Assembly: GCA_003116995.1 (NCBI GenBank)
Contig: BDSL01000039.1
Location: forward strand, 558,001 to 622,000
Direction of reading: 5' to 3'
Source: Yamagishiella unicocca
Taxonomy: Eukaryota > Chlorophyta > Chlorophyceae > Chlamydomonadales > Volvocaceae
DNA: 64,000 nt
How positions within the stretch are numbered: the first letter of the stretch is position 1; each line of letters begins with the position of its first letter. Shown piece after piece: positions 1-10,625 of the stretch. The notes under the pieces were generated by a model that made no database searches, was not told the origin of the DNA, and worked only from the letters and a program-made list of their open reading frames with translations. The position numbers and the translations under genes are program-made.

Positions 1-1766
1 CGCTCGTGCACGCGCCGCGAAACGTCCTCACTGGCGACTCGCCGAATCGTGCACTACAGCTGCGACCATGACCGTGGCACTCCTGCCTCGAAACGGCGAC
101 TTAACAAAGCGGCCACGGCGGCGACTTGCCAAGCCCGGCCGACAACGGCGCCTGCATAAGTTAAGGACGACCCGCGGCGTGTGCACGAGCGATGATTTCG
201 AAGCGACGAAAGCGGGGGGGGGGGTTGGCCCCCCCCACCCCCCACCCCCTCGTCTTCGCGGACGCTGGCAGACGTTAAGGACGGCCGGTGGCGTGTGCAC
301 GAGCGACGAATTTAAAAAAAGAAGGGTGGTTCGCTTCGTCGCTTCGCCTCCCCCCTCCCCCTCCTTCGCCGTCGCGCGCGCTTCACGATGCAGCCGACGC
401 CGGCGCCGACACACGTGAAGAACGCTTCGCGGCGCGTGCACGGGGCGAAGCGGTTGCGCGTGCAGTTATGCCCCCGCCCTCGTCGCTTCGAGGTTGCGCG
501 TGCAGTTATGCCGGTGCTGGCGTCGGCGGCGTCGCGACGCGTGCGCGATGGCGAGGGGGGGGGAGGGGGGTGCGGGGGGGTTCGAGGGAAACCCGTGGAT
601 GTCCGAAAAAACCGTTTAAAGAGAAGTTTTGAGATGCATGCTGGAGAACTGGGTTGGGGATACGAAAGCCGAAGGTCGTAATATGACCTTTGGCGGCTAA
701 GCTATATCGGCTACGGTGATACGAAAAGGAGCGAGGACCCCACGCGACGCACGTTAAGTTTGCGCAGATTCAGTTTTGGGCGCTAGCAGGAAAACTGTGG
801 GAGTGGGTGCGCTATGGGAGAGCGGCCATCGCGGTCCGGTCCCAGTCCCAGTCCTATTCGGAGTCCCAGTCCCGACCCGCCCGAATACCGACCAATTGCG
901 TGAGGAAGCCGGGCATTACCAGAGGAGGTCCGCTGTCGTCCAGGAGAGGAGGCCGAAGCCGCGCCGCGCCGCCATGGGGGACGCGAAAGCCCAGACGCAG
1001 GTCCCGACGCCCGCAGACGAGAATGCAACGACTAGCAAAAAAATTACTAGAACAGAGGCCCAACCCAGCGGCGGAACTCACCTGGCCAGGGCCCAGAGCG
1101 GGTGGGGAAAGCGGTCGACGCGAGGCATGCGGGCGGGGGGCAGCAGGGGGCGTTAGTAACGATACCCAGGCGCTGAGCGGGTGGACAGGGGTCAAAGCAA
1201 CGAAGAGGCCCCAGCGGCGCGGCGAAAGAGGCGGAGGCAGGAAAGGGGAGGACGGTTATACGGGGAGACGGGTACGACGCGGGCTGGTACGGCGGCGTAC
1301 GGCGGTGGACGGTGGAGGCCTGTACGACGGAGGGAGGAAGTGAGGAAATATGGGGCGTAAGCGTGAAGATGCGGGGCAGGGCGAGCAGGCGAGGAGACGG
1401 GATACCGGGGGAGGCAGTGCGCGGTCCGGGCTGGTCGGATCCCCACAGCACTGCCACAGCGAGGACGGCGCCGCCACAGTGCGACGCCGGCGGCGAGGGA
1501 CGCGGGGGAGAGCGGCTGTCCAGGCGGGGGAGGGGGAGAAGGGGCTGTGGGAGGAGACAGAGTGCGAATGGCGTGTGCGCGGGTGGGTGAAGGGGCGGGG
1601 GGGGGGGAAAACGGAGAGCGAGGCGGCAGGAACCGTTTCCTAGGAGTGTTTCGGTCTTGGCTGGGGGGTTGGGGGCGTGGAGGGGGCGGAGGGGCTGGCG
1701 TGGGATGAGGTGCGGAGGGAAGGAGGTGCGGGGCGCGGAGGGAGGCCGGCGGCGGATTACAGGTGG
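1..1766. other. Gene-poor, repeat-rich left edge
   Basis: I see no supportable gene here. Open frames occur on both strands but are compositionally biased shadows. The stretch holds direct repeats: a roughly 50-base unit at 161-212 and again at 275-326 (TTAAGGACG followed by GTGTGCACGAGCGA), and a 21-base unit near 452 and 492. It also holds a long copy of dispersed repeat family R1 from 581. From about 1000 to 1750 the + strand is purine-rich with long G runs. Confidence 0.6.
581..942 (+). repeat. Dispersed repeat R1, longest copy (copy A)
   Basis: Begins with TTCGAGGGAAACCCGTGGAT, then GATGCATGCTGGAGAACTGG, a segment CGGCTAAGCTATATCGGCTA, and an end containing CCGACCCGCCCGAATACCGA. The same blocks in the same order occur on the opposite strand at 36068-36410, and partial copies are listed separately. 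It has no coding potential that I can see. It is probably a non-autonomous transposable element, but the termini and target-site duplications are not resolved. Confidence 0.75.
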
Positions 1767-2182
1767 TGTTGTACCACCAGTCCTTTAGAGGGGGTAGAGA
1801 TAACTACCGGTTGGGCGAAGTGCCAAAGATAAGCCAGAGCGAAGGGCTCCGCTGGCGGGCGGTCGTACAGCACGACCGGCGAACCCGCTACAGTCAGCGT
1901 TAGGCGAAGACCGCTAAGTATCAACCGATAGACAAGTAAGACGGAAGTCAAGGAGACTTCTACCAGTGACCAGTGTCACGGCGACGCAAAGGTGCGAAGC
2001 CCCGTGGGTCGACGTTCAGTAACGTCGAAGCACAAGTAAGCTGCAGTTAAGTTAGTTACGGCCAGATAAGGCTCCGGTCGGCAAGAGTAAGTAAGGTTAA
2101 GTGAAGTAAGGATAAACAAGAGGAAGTAAGCAGTGGGTAGGCAAGGGAGACTGACAGGCCTAACTGGTACCGTAATACAACA
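1767..2182 (-). repeat. 3' long terminal repeat of the chromovirus
   Basis: The 416-base segment has short inverted ends TGTTGT and ACAACA. On the minus strand it is preceded by a purine run (CTGGAGGGGGGATAGT, ending at 2183) that fits the polypurine tract, and the integrase stop at 2231 lies 48 bases upstream. No second copy of this LTR is present in the window, so the boundary rests on ends and context rather than on pair alignment. Confidence 0.75.
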
Positions 2183-2230
2183 ACTATCCCCCCTCCAGGA
2201 CGAAGCGTCCCCGCGTCGCCACAGGATTGA

Positions 2231-3745
2231 CTAAGAAACGTCACGCTCCCGGCTGCGAAACGCGTCAAGCACAGGTTTCATGTCAGGGGTAAAGTTGCGC
2301 GCAGGTTCCCAGCTGTTATGTTCAGACGAGTAGTTCTTCCACTTGACCAAGTACTCATGGACAGACCGGCGACGGCGACCTTTTCCTGGGCGGCGTATGC
2401 GGTGGTCCAATACACGCTCAACGGCAAACAGAGGTTCGGCGGCGGCCCAGGTTATGGGAGGCGGCTCAACTGCCGAGGGGTGTTCAGTGTCAGATGGTCC
2501 AGTGTCCATTGGCGCCCGGTACGGTCGCACCAAGGAAACATGGAAAGTGGGATGAATGCGCAAGTCCGCAGGCAGAATGAGTTCAACAGCCGCATTCCCA
2601 ACCATGCGTTTAACAGCGAAAGGGCCAATCCAGCGTGGCTGAAGTTTACGCGTACCCGACAAGGAGCGCAAGTTCTTCGTGCTCAGTAGGACCTGATCAC
2701 CCGCAGCAAAGGTGATGTCCTTCTTGCCAAGGTTGTAGTACGCCGTAGTACGCTGTTGCGCAGCCTCCAAGCATCGTTTGGCCTCAGACAGGCGGGTGAC
2801 AAAAGACTCGACGAAAGCCTTCGCTGCGGGCACCGGAATGTCAAGCTCACGGGACACAGGAGTCGCCGGGTGAAATCCGTAATTCAGGAAGAACGGGGAC
2901 TGCCCAGTTGAACGATTGACAGCATTGTTCATGGCAAACTCAGCAGCAGCCAAGTGTGTATCCCACGTGTCAGGGTGCAAGCCGGCAAAGTTGCGAAGTA
3001 CGTCACCTAGAGTGCGATTCATGCGTTCAGTTTGCCCATCAGTCTGGGGGTGGTATGCCGTGGACAGATTCACACGAGTACCGACCAAGTCACCCAAAGC
3101 GGCCCAAAACTTACTACCGAACTGCGGCCCACGATCGGAAACGACCGACTTAGGCACTCCGTGAAGGCGGACAACGTTGTCAAAATACGCACGGGCGGTT
3201 TGTTCAGCAGTGACAGTGGTGGTCGTAGGCACAAGATGCACCATTTTTGTCAAGCGATCGACCAAAACAAGCACGGCGTCGTATCCCCCCTCAGTTTTGG
3301 GCAAGGCAACGACGTAGTCAAGCGACACACTATCCCAGGGAGCGTCCGGAACGGGCAGAGGCTGAAGAAGCCCATGAGGTTTACCGGACAAAGGCTTGTT
3401 GCGTTGGCAGGTGTCACAGCGTTCCACGAAGCGCGCGGCGTCGCGAACCAGGCTGGACCACCAAAAGGTGCGGCGGACGAGGTCGACCAAGCGGGAAACA
3501 CCAGGATGACCGGAAAGAGGGTCCGAATGGCAGCGAGTCAGGATGTCGTGGCGAAGTTGATCATCGTTGGGCACAACCACCAGGCGCTGATCACCGGTGG
3601 TGCGAAGCCAAAGGCCACGCTCGCAGGTAAGGGAAGAGGTGTTATCGGCGTCAGTGAACCACAGGTCTGTTGCGTAAGCCGCGATAAGGCGCGAGGCGAA
3701 CCCTGAGACAGTAAGTTCCGAAGCGGCGGACTGGCGACGTGTAAC
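2231..3745 (-). pseudogene. Integrase with chromodomain (pol, 3' part)
   Basis: Zinc-binding HHCC module (HSDPLSGHPGV then CDTCQRNK), followed by the DDE catalytic core. The first Asp lies in SLDYVVALPK, the second in VVSDRGPQFG, and the Glu in QTDGQTERMNRTL. The C-terminus holds a chromodomain (FAVERVLDHRI, YLVKWKNYSSEHNSWEP), which in chromoviruses directs insertion to particular chromatin. The frame differs from that of the reverse transcriptase upstream. The switch coincides with a perfect 10-base tandem duplication, so the break looks like a simple recent mutation in otherwise well-preserved sequence. Confidence 0.9.
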
Positions 3746-5570
3746 GACGTGTAACGTGTACAGCCGAAAAGAGGGACGGGTGGCGACTAAGGGCGTCAGC
3801 AATGTTAAGGGTACCGGCAAGATACTCCCAAGTGAAGTTGAACCGGGCCATGAACTCCATCCAGCGAGCCTGCCGGCGGTTCAAAGTAGGCACACCCTGC
3901 AAGTAAGTGAGCGGCTTGTGATCGGTCTTAACCACAAAGGAGCGGCCCTCAAGATAGCAGCGCCACTCGCGAAGGGCGTGGACAACCGCAAGGAGCTCTT
4001 GTTCACCCGTTGTGTAGTTACGCTCTGCAGAGGAAAACTTTTTACTGGCAAAGGCAACAGGACGACCGTTTTGCAGCAAGACAGCACCCGAACCGTGTAA
4101 GGAGGCGTCGGTAAGCAACTCGACACGAAAAGGCGCGGAGTAGTCGGGAAAGCTCAAAACAATGTCCTCAGCGACAGCACGCTTAAGTTCATCGAAAGCA
4201 AGTTGGCAAGCAGGAGTCCAGGCGGCAGCGGACAGAAAAGCATTCTGGCGCGTCAGGGAAGTAAGGGGCGCAGCAACGATCGAGTAGCGCGCGACAAACT
4301 TACGGAAGTAGTTGGTAAGGCCCAAAAACTTGCGAAGCTCCTGGACACCGGAAGGGACAGGCCAGTCACGCACGGCAGCAACCTTACGAGGATCCATGCG
4401 AATACCATCAGCCGACACCACGTGGCCAAGGTATTCGACCTGCTCCTGCACCCAGTGGCGCTTGGAAAGTTTGGCGTAAAGCTGGTGTTTGCGAAGAACG
4501 TCCAGGACCATACGAAGGTGATGCAAGTGCTCTTCCTTGGTTTTGGAGTAAATCAGGATATCGTCCAGGTAGCACACGACAAACTTATCGATGTACGGCC
4601 TGAGCATACGGTCCATGCAAGCTTGGAAGGTGGCAGGGGCGTTAACCAAGCCAAAGCTCAACACGGTGTACTCAAAGTGACCAAAGGGCGTGCGAAAGGC
4701 CGTGGCAGGGATGTCGGAGTCAGCAATGCGAATCTGGTTGTAGCCCTGCTGCAGATCAATGGAGCTAAAGTAAGCAGACCCACGCAGTTTGTCAAGCAAG
4801 TCGTCGACGCGAGGCAAAGGGTAGCGATTCTTCAGAGTCACCGCGTTCAGGCCACGGTAGTCAATGCACATGCGCAGACTCCCGTCCTTCTTACCCACGA
4901 ACAGGATCGGGGCAGAGTAAGGGGACGTGCTGGGACGAATCATACCTTTAGCAAGCAAGTCAGTTACTTGCCGTTTAACCTCGTCGAGCTCCAAGGGACT
5001 CAAGCGATACATTGGACGCGAAACGGGCTGAGCGCCTGGAGTCAAAGGGATGGTATGGTCCACGGGTCGGACCGGAGGAAGCCCCGGGATCTCGCGGAAA
5101 ACGTCTGCGTATTCGCTAAGGAGCGACGCGACAGCTGGATCCTGCGTCTCGGCTGGCACAGCAGCAGCGTTAAGGTGAACAGTAGGGCGGACAAGCAACG
5201 CATGGGCACCCTTACGGAGCCATCGCATAGCCTCCTTACGACCGCAGCTCGTAACAGTGGGGCGCGCAGAGGAGCCCGAAGCGACGGAAGCAGAGGCAGC
5301 GAGCAAAGCAGCAGCGGCGAAATTAACGCACGGCGCGGCATCCGCAGCGGGTGGCCCCCCCTGAGCCGGCGACGCGAGCCAAGACACGCGACACGGCGAC
5401 CCACGGGCAGAGCGCAGCAACAACGAACGTGCAGCATAGTCCATAACAGCAAAGTGCTTTTGCAAAGTAGCAGAACCCAAGATGTACGAAGCGGCATCAG
5501 TCAGCTCGGCAAGCACGTACGGGTTAACAGTAAGGCGAAGGGAGCCCACAGAAAGGCGAAGCGTAACCTG
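3746..5570 (-). pseudogene. Reverse transcriptase-RNase H (pol, middle part)
   Basis: RT motifs appear in order: KKDGSLRMCIDYRGLN, YFSSIDLQQGYNQI, FGLVNAPATFQ, and the catalytic YLDD box in VVCYLDDILIYSK. RNase H follows, with a catalytic Asp in LLTDASLHGSGAVLLQ, a Glu in TTGEQELLAVV, and TDHKPLTYLQ. The frame is open for roughly 600 codons, so decay is light. It is out of frame with both neighbours. Confidence 0.92.
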
Positions 5571-6243
5571 GCCCAAGTAAGATAGCCTGCTTACCACCGT
5601 CAGCGAGGTGAACGTGCGACCAGGAGCACGGCCGAATAGGCAAACCAAGGCGGTGGACGACGGGAGCACCGATGAAGTCGTGGCTGGCACCCGAGTCGAG
5701 CAAGGCAGTAAGGGCGAGGTTGACAGCAGTGACAGGGATCACAGGCAACGAACCACCTGTCGAAAGGGAAGAAGCAACTGCCAAAGAAGAGACAAAGGGC
5801 TCAGAAGGCGGAGCGGAACAGGGCAGTGCGGCGTCGTACCAAAACTCGGCGGCATAAGGCAGGCCAGGCAGGGTAACGGTACGACCATCAACAGACAAGC
5901 CAGCAAACAGAGACGTACCGGCAGCAAAGCGACGAAGACAACGCATACCTGAGAGGAGCGCGGCGCTGCGCGCGGCGGCGTGAGCCGGAACCAAGAGGGC
6001 CAAGGCGGAGTCAGGTCGGCGACGCTTGCATGCACGGTAGTGAGAAAGCAATGAACGCAAGTGCGAAACGGTGGAGGGAACCGCCAGGATTGTGTGACCG
6101 CCAACATCAACGGAGGAGAAGGAACGACCGCGGGGCGCGAATAGGTTACAAGAAGAGTCGAAACCAGCGCAAACAGCGACGGCATCAAACGTGAACGGGC
6201 GACCCACGGAAGTCTCCAACTCAGTGAATGCAGAAGTAATGTG
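5571..6243 (-). pseudogene. Retropepsin-like protease region (pol, 5' remnant)
   Basis: Contains the aspartic protease signature LLDSGASHDFIGAP. The frame is open back to a TGA at 6244-6246, which lies inside a 12-base inverted repeat marking the edge of recognisable element sequence. One extra base around 5571 shifts the frame before the RT part. No zinc-knuckle or gag homology is visible upstream. Confidence 0.75.
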
Positions 6244-6289
6244 TCAACTGCATGAAGGGCACATGACAATGTGGGGCGACACATTACTT
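6234..6289. repeat. 12-base perfect inverted repeat at the truncated end of the retroelement
   Basis: AAGTAATGTGTC at 6234-6245 is the exact reverse complement of 6278-6289, separated by 32 bases. It sits exactly where chromovirus similarity stops. It could be a hairpin at the breakpoint or the end of another element. Confidence 0.6.
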
Positions 6290-6865
6290 TCCGGGTGGGT
6301 GCACGCATGCGTTTGGGGAGGTGCTGTGCGGGGGTGCGTGTCCTGACATACGGATGAGGTGTGCTGTCCTATCGCGCAGGTAGCATTGCGTCGGGAGGGA
6401 GGGTCAACAAGGGGACGTCCGGTGGGGTGCGTTTCGAGGCCAGGCGAGACCGGATTTGCAGATGAAGCCAGCATCGGCATGCAGTACGAATACCGCAATT
6501 TGCAGTAGGGTTGGGCGCAGGCTCGAAGGGTGGATGCGGTGTGGCGTGCCTCATGCCCAATGCTAGCTGCACATGCAATCGACCGTGATCGCAGCAGCCG
6601 TAACGTCCACTGTACTACATGCAGACCTGTGCGAAGTATCGCGAACCCTCTCTTAAGCATCGGATACGGGGTCCAAGTTGCTGGCAACTTGAACCAGATG
6701 CGCGATCAAGCAGCAGCATCTGAAGATCATAGTGGCCCAAACGCAAAGCGTGCGGGGATTGCAACGGCCTCGGCAATCCCGGACGAGCATAGCGGCAGCG
6801 ACACGGCGGACCGCAGGTCCCTAGCTTATCAGGCCAATCAAGCGGGGTTTTGCCGTCTGACTTAC
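6290..6865. other. Gap between the retroelement and the coiled-coil exon
   Basis: Probably intron sequence of the coiled-coil gene. A frame continuing from that exon stays open to 6615 but loses the coiled-coil character. I see no further feature. Confidence 0.4.
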
Positions 6866-7088
6866 TTATAATGGCCTTCCGCAGGAGGTTCTTCCCCTTC
6901 AGCAGCTCCGTAAGCTGTTGCAGCAGCAACAGGTTCGCCGCGCGATGATAGTCCAGTTCCTTCTTCAGGTCATCGTTCGGGCCGGCCTTCAGCTGCTCCT
7001 CCAACGCTAGAATGGCATTTCCAACCCTGGAGATGGCCTGGTCCTTCTCAACAATCGCCTGCCCAACTCGCTCTAGCTCATTGGCCAT
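6866..7088 (-). CDS. First coding exon of an unidentified coiled-coil protein
   Basis: Starts with ATG at 7088 (MANELERVGQAIVEKDQAIS) and runs for 74 codons of charged, heptad-like sequence (ELDYHRAANLLLL, QQLTELLKGKNLL). It then meets a strong donor, GTAAGTCAG, at 6865. The short coiled-coil N-terminus, rich in Leu and Lys/Glu, recalls the N-termini of algal Crinkler-like proteins, but this is only a resemblance and I do not name a function. No downstream exon can be identified. The next sequence to the left is a gap and then the chromovirus, so the gene may be interrupted or may continue beyond it. If the donor is not used, the frame stays open to 6615. Confidence 0.5.
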
Positions 7089-9691
7089 GGCTTGCCGACG
7101 CTAACTCCTACAGTAACAGCGCGTTTGGAGTCGCAGCGACAGCGTCTGGGGAGAAACTTCTACAGGCAGAAGAGCTCGAGAAAGGAAGAGAAGAGCACTG
7201 CAGGTTTGTTAGGATGACAAGGGTAGGACGCAGCTACTTCAACTGAGGGATTTTTTTAATCGGGATATGAATATAACAAGTATAGAACGCGTCGGAGTCA
7301 GAGCGGCCACAAAACGGCAGTTGTATGCGGCTATCAGGGCCTTGCGAGAAGCTCACGCACGGCAAGTGCGTGCCGGCAAGCGCATCGCGTCGCCGGTCCA
7401 TGGCTCGTCCTCAATCAGTGATTGAGTGGCGTCAGCGGGTCAGGCAGCCACGCAGACAGCCTAGCACATTCCGTGCGAACACACTCGCCTCGAGATGGAT
7501 CCGATGTACGCAAGCGCCACCGCCTTGGAGTTGAGCTGAATTGTCGGGCGGGAAGTCGTCGCCAAACACACTCACGCTCTTCAACATTGCGGCAAGCTAT
7601 GAAACCACAGTCCACTTACTAGACGCGAAACATCGGATTAAGGACCGGTCGGCTGCAACCTAGCCTCGAGGAGGCAACCTCCCAAAAAGCAACCGCAACC
7701 TCCAGTCGCCAACCACTTCTACAAAAAGCCCAACCTGATCAGTCCCCACCACCACCGCTCTCCCACTTAGTGGTGCCGTGAGGTGCCGCCAGGCGTCCTG
7801 GTCTTCCGACCCAACTGGCCAGCGGGCGGTCCCCAGCCATGTCTTTTCCGTGCCTCATATTCGTAACCGCTCATCCAGGCCACCTAGAACCAACATGCAT
7901 GCCCACCAGACTGCTCGTGAACACGCACACAGCGGCCTCACCTCCGCCTCTCCGTTCCAAGCGAGCATTCCCCACCCGGCACCCAAACAACATCATAATA
8001 GGTACTAGTTAGGCGCGGCGATGGAAGCCTAGGGTCACGTACGGCAACACAGAGGCACGTTCACCCTTCCAGCCCCGCCAGCAACAAAGGGAGCGGCTGA
8101 ACGTGGCTGCGTTGTGGGAGGCAGGAGGCGACTAGCGTTGAGCCACACAGTTGTGCGTGGCGTGACATACAAGAAGCGGCTAGTGGGGTTGCAGTGGTGG
8201 CGGCGGGCCGCTGCAAGCATGCTTCGCAGCTGAAGTAGATCTTACATATCGCAAAAACGTGCAGTTGTTACAGGCTAACGCGTCCTATGCAGCTCGCCCT
8301 GCCTGGGAAAGCTTTGCTTTGCTGGGAAAACTCCTCGGGACACGCGTTTGGAGGTGCATGCCGGATAACATGGTCCAGCCTGAGTGCTGAACATGTTTGT
8401 GTAAGCACTTGCACGCATGAGCGCAAGTCCATCTCCCACCACACTGCAGGTTCTACGGATGGGGGTGAGGGAGCTGGGTGAGATTTCCTCAGCTGCGCGG
8501 GTGGCTGCTGCTCGGATGCGTTCGTGACGGGATCGTGACGCGAGCATGATGACAAACGCAGGATCGATTTTTCTTTTAGCTGCGTGTACAATATCAGCAC
8601 CAATATCAATAGAACGTGGTGGTCTGTTCGCCAATATGCCAATACTGGGCAAGTGAGCTGGGCGTACCGTGTCAGTTACGCCTCAAAATACCGGTACGTG
8701 CAGCGTAAGAGGGACCGCGTCCGCACGGAACCCCACATCCCCTCTCCTGGACGACACGCCTCCGTGTGCGACTGGCAAGGCTATCAGGACGCGCTACAAC
8801 ACTCGCCTAACGGCGGCGCTCGCCGGACGGCAAGCCAGCGTCACGTCGTCGGCGTCAGACATATCTTGCAGGCCCTCCGCTGCCTCATGCGAATCCCTCC
8901 CGCTACCGCTCACCACGCGGGGGGTAATGCGCCATGTCGCTAAGATGTCACTCGCGGCCAGAGGCGGGGATCCACGTGCCGGGCAAGTGAGCCTTTGGCG
9001 CCCCCCCAAAGCTCCGGGTCACGGCAAAAACAATCTGACCAAAGAAAATACAAGAGGGGGCAGGATGCCCCAAAAATATAGTACACGTGCCAGACCACAA
9101 TGACATAGCAAAATCTTTGCTTGCTTGCTTTGATACCGGTGGGCTGAACAAACTGAGTACGTCGGGAAGGAAGCCGAACCAGCCAACCGCCGTGACCCCA
9201 CGTCACGGCGGTTGGCGGTTGCCGGACCGTCGCACATCGCGAGGCACTTTCGTCGCAGTCCCACCCTGCGCCCACGGCAACCTCCACTGTTGCCGCAAGC
9301 CAAAGCAAATGTCTCATGCGGTCCACTCTCCTTCAGAACACCGGCAGGGACCCGTTTGCGTGAAGAAACGTCATAAAAGTAGTTTTAGTAGCGACAGTTG
9401 AAGGGTTCGGAGACGGGAATGGCTGCGCCGTGGAAAACCGCAGCAAGCCCTGCCAGGGGGGGCTCCTACCAGCCCACTTGCCGGCCCACTTGGACACCGC
9501 CCGCCTTCCAGAGCCTCGTCGGGTGTGCTACGATGCTCCCGCACCGCCATCCGCCTGCTCCTCGCCCTCCGCACCGTGTCTCTAGTCTCCCCGCCAATCG
9601 TCACGCGTGGCGTGCAGCCAATTGCGGCGGAGACGACGCAAACCTGCTCCGCATTTAGTACATTCAGCTCCGCTCTACACAGCTCCCCCCC

Positions 9692-9750
9692 CCGCCGACC
9701 ATGCGCCACCTGACCTGTCCTTTCCGCGTCAACGGTTTTTATGCCACCCC
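9692..9750 (+). repeat. Dispersed repeat R2, short copy
   Basis: CCGCCGACCATGCGCCA, then CTGTCC, then CGCGTCAACGGTTTTTATGCC. The same block is at 14598-14655 and 59420-59476. Confidence 0.7.
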
Positions 9751-10025
9751 CCTCCTGGAGAGAGCAAGAGAGCCTAACGCTACTCGGCAGCGGCTGCAGG
9801 TGTTGGTGTGGGCTGCATACGGCGCGGTGGGGTTCCGGTTAGCCGGGGGGCGACTACCTGCTGACACACCACTCCTCCAGCAGCTGGCGTTCCGGGCAGG
9901 GCAGCGAGCCTCGTTCCGGGTCGTGTACAGGCCGCAGCCCCCCTCGCGCCCTCCCTCCTCTTCCCCGCCGCCCCCATGGCACACAGCACCGAAAGCAAGC
10001 GAGGCGAACGCCGCCTCAGAACGCA

Positions 10026-10155
10026 ATGCTCCAGGCGGTAACCAACCACGGGCCCGCCCTGGCCACGGCCACGGCCAAGGCGCAGCAACTGTATATAGAA
10101 GCGCTACAACAGAAGCGCCCGCCTCCTGGCCCCCGCCCAAACCCGCCCGCACAAG
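10026..10155 (+). CDS. Weak candidate plus-strand exon, unknown product
   Basis: An ATG opens a frame of about 43 codons with ordinary composition (MLQAVTNHGPALATATAKAQ) that meets a good donor, GTAAGC, after CACAAG at 10155. A second GTAAGG donor follows at about 10244. No homology was recognised and no partner exon was found. It may be chance in GC-rich DNA. Confidence 0.2.
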
Positions 10156-10625
10156 GTAAGCCGAGTTTCCGCCACCAGACGGGTCCCCACATGGCGCCGG
10201 TCCCAGCTCCCCACAAACCCTAAAATAATGCCACCACCAGCAGGTAAGGCATACAGGCCAGATTTCTAACCCTGGTACGGCGGCTACATGCACTCAACAA
10301 TCCTGGTGCTGCTGGCGCACTCGCCCCTTCACGCGCGCGCATTCCCCTCTCCTCTCCATCCCAGCCCTCGCCACACACGTAGCCACCTCCACCTTCACTG
10401 GTCCGACGTCACCCCACCCCCCGTCGGGTAACCGGGTCTCTTTGCTAAACCCGTAGGGCCGGCTGCCCACCGTGCCACACTATGAGCCCTTCCTAGCAGC
10501 TGTAATACCCCACACTGCCAGCCCTGGAAGCCCTGGCAGGCAATGCAGCCACCGTCAGCCACCAGCTAGCTCCTCCTCTCCCCCCCGCGCTCCCTCGCAC
10601 TCCACCTTCCTCCCTCAACCCTCCA

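Larger units (their letters stand above)
1767..6245 (-). mobile_element. Ty3-type chromovirus LTR retrotransposon, 5'-truncated and frameshifted
   Basis: Read on the minus strand the order is protease, reverse transcriptase-RNase H, integrase with C-terminal chromodomain, then a 3' LTR. This is the standard chromovirus pol order. No gag-like frame and no second LTR copy are visible to the right of 6245, so the 5' part is missing. Two frame changes break pol, one near 5571 and one at a 10-base tandem duplication at 3736-3755. The copy is therefore probably dead. It lies downstream of, and in the same orientation as, a coiled-coil exon (6866-7088) whose splice donor faces it, so it may sit in that gene's intron. 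Confidence 0.9.
7089..10625. other. Intergenic stretch without a convincing gene
   Basis: An AT-rich patch at about 7245-7285 (TTTTTTTAATCGGGATATG) may belong to the promoter of the coiled-coil gene. A truncated copy of dispersed repeat R2 lies at 9692-9750. A weak plus-strand exon candidate is at 10026-10155. No tRNA, rRNA or conserved domain was recognised. The ATG11 3' UTR must end somewhere in its right part, but no TGTAA-type signal could be fixed. Confidence 0.5.

Noticed and set aside
4203..5585. 460-codon plus-strand frame
   Set aside because: Exact antisense of the chromovirus reverse transcriptase; no domain of its own.
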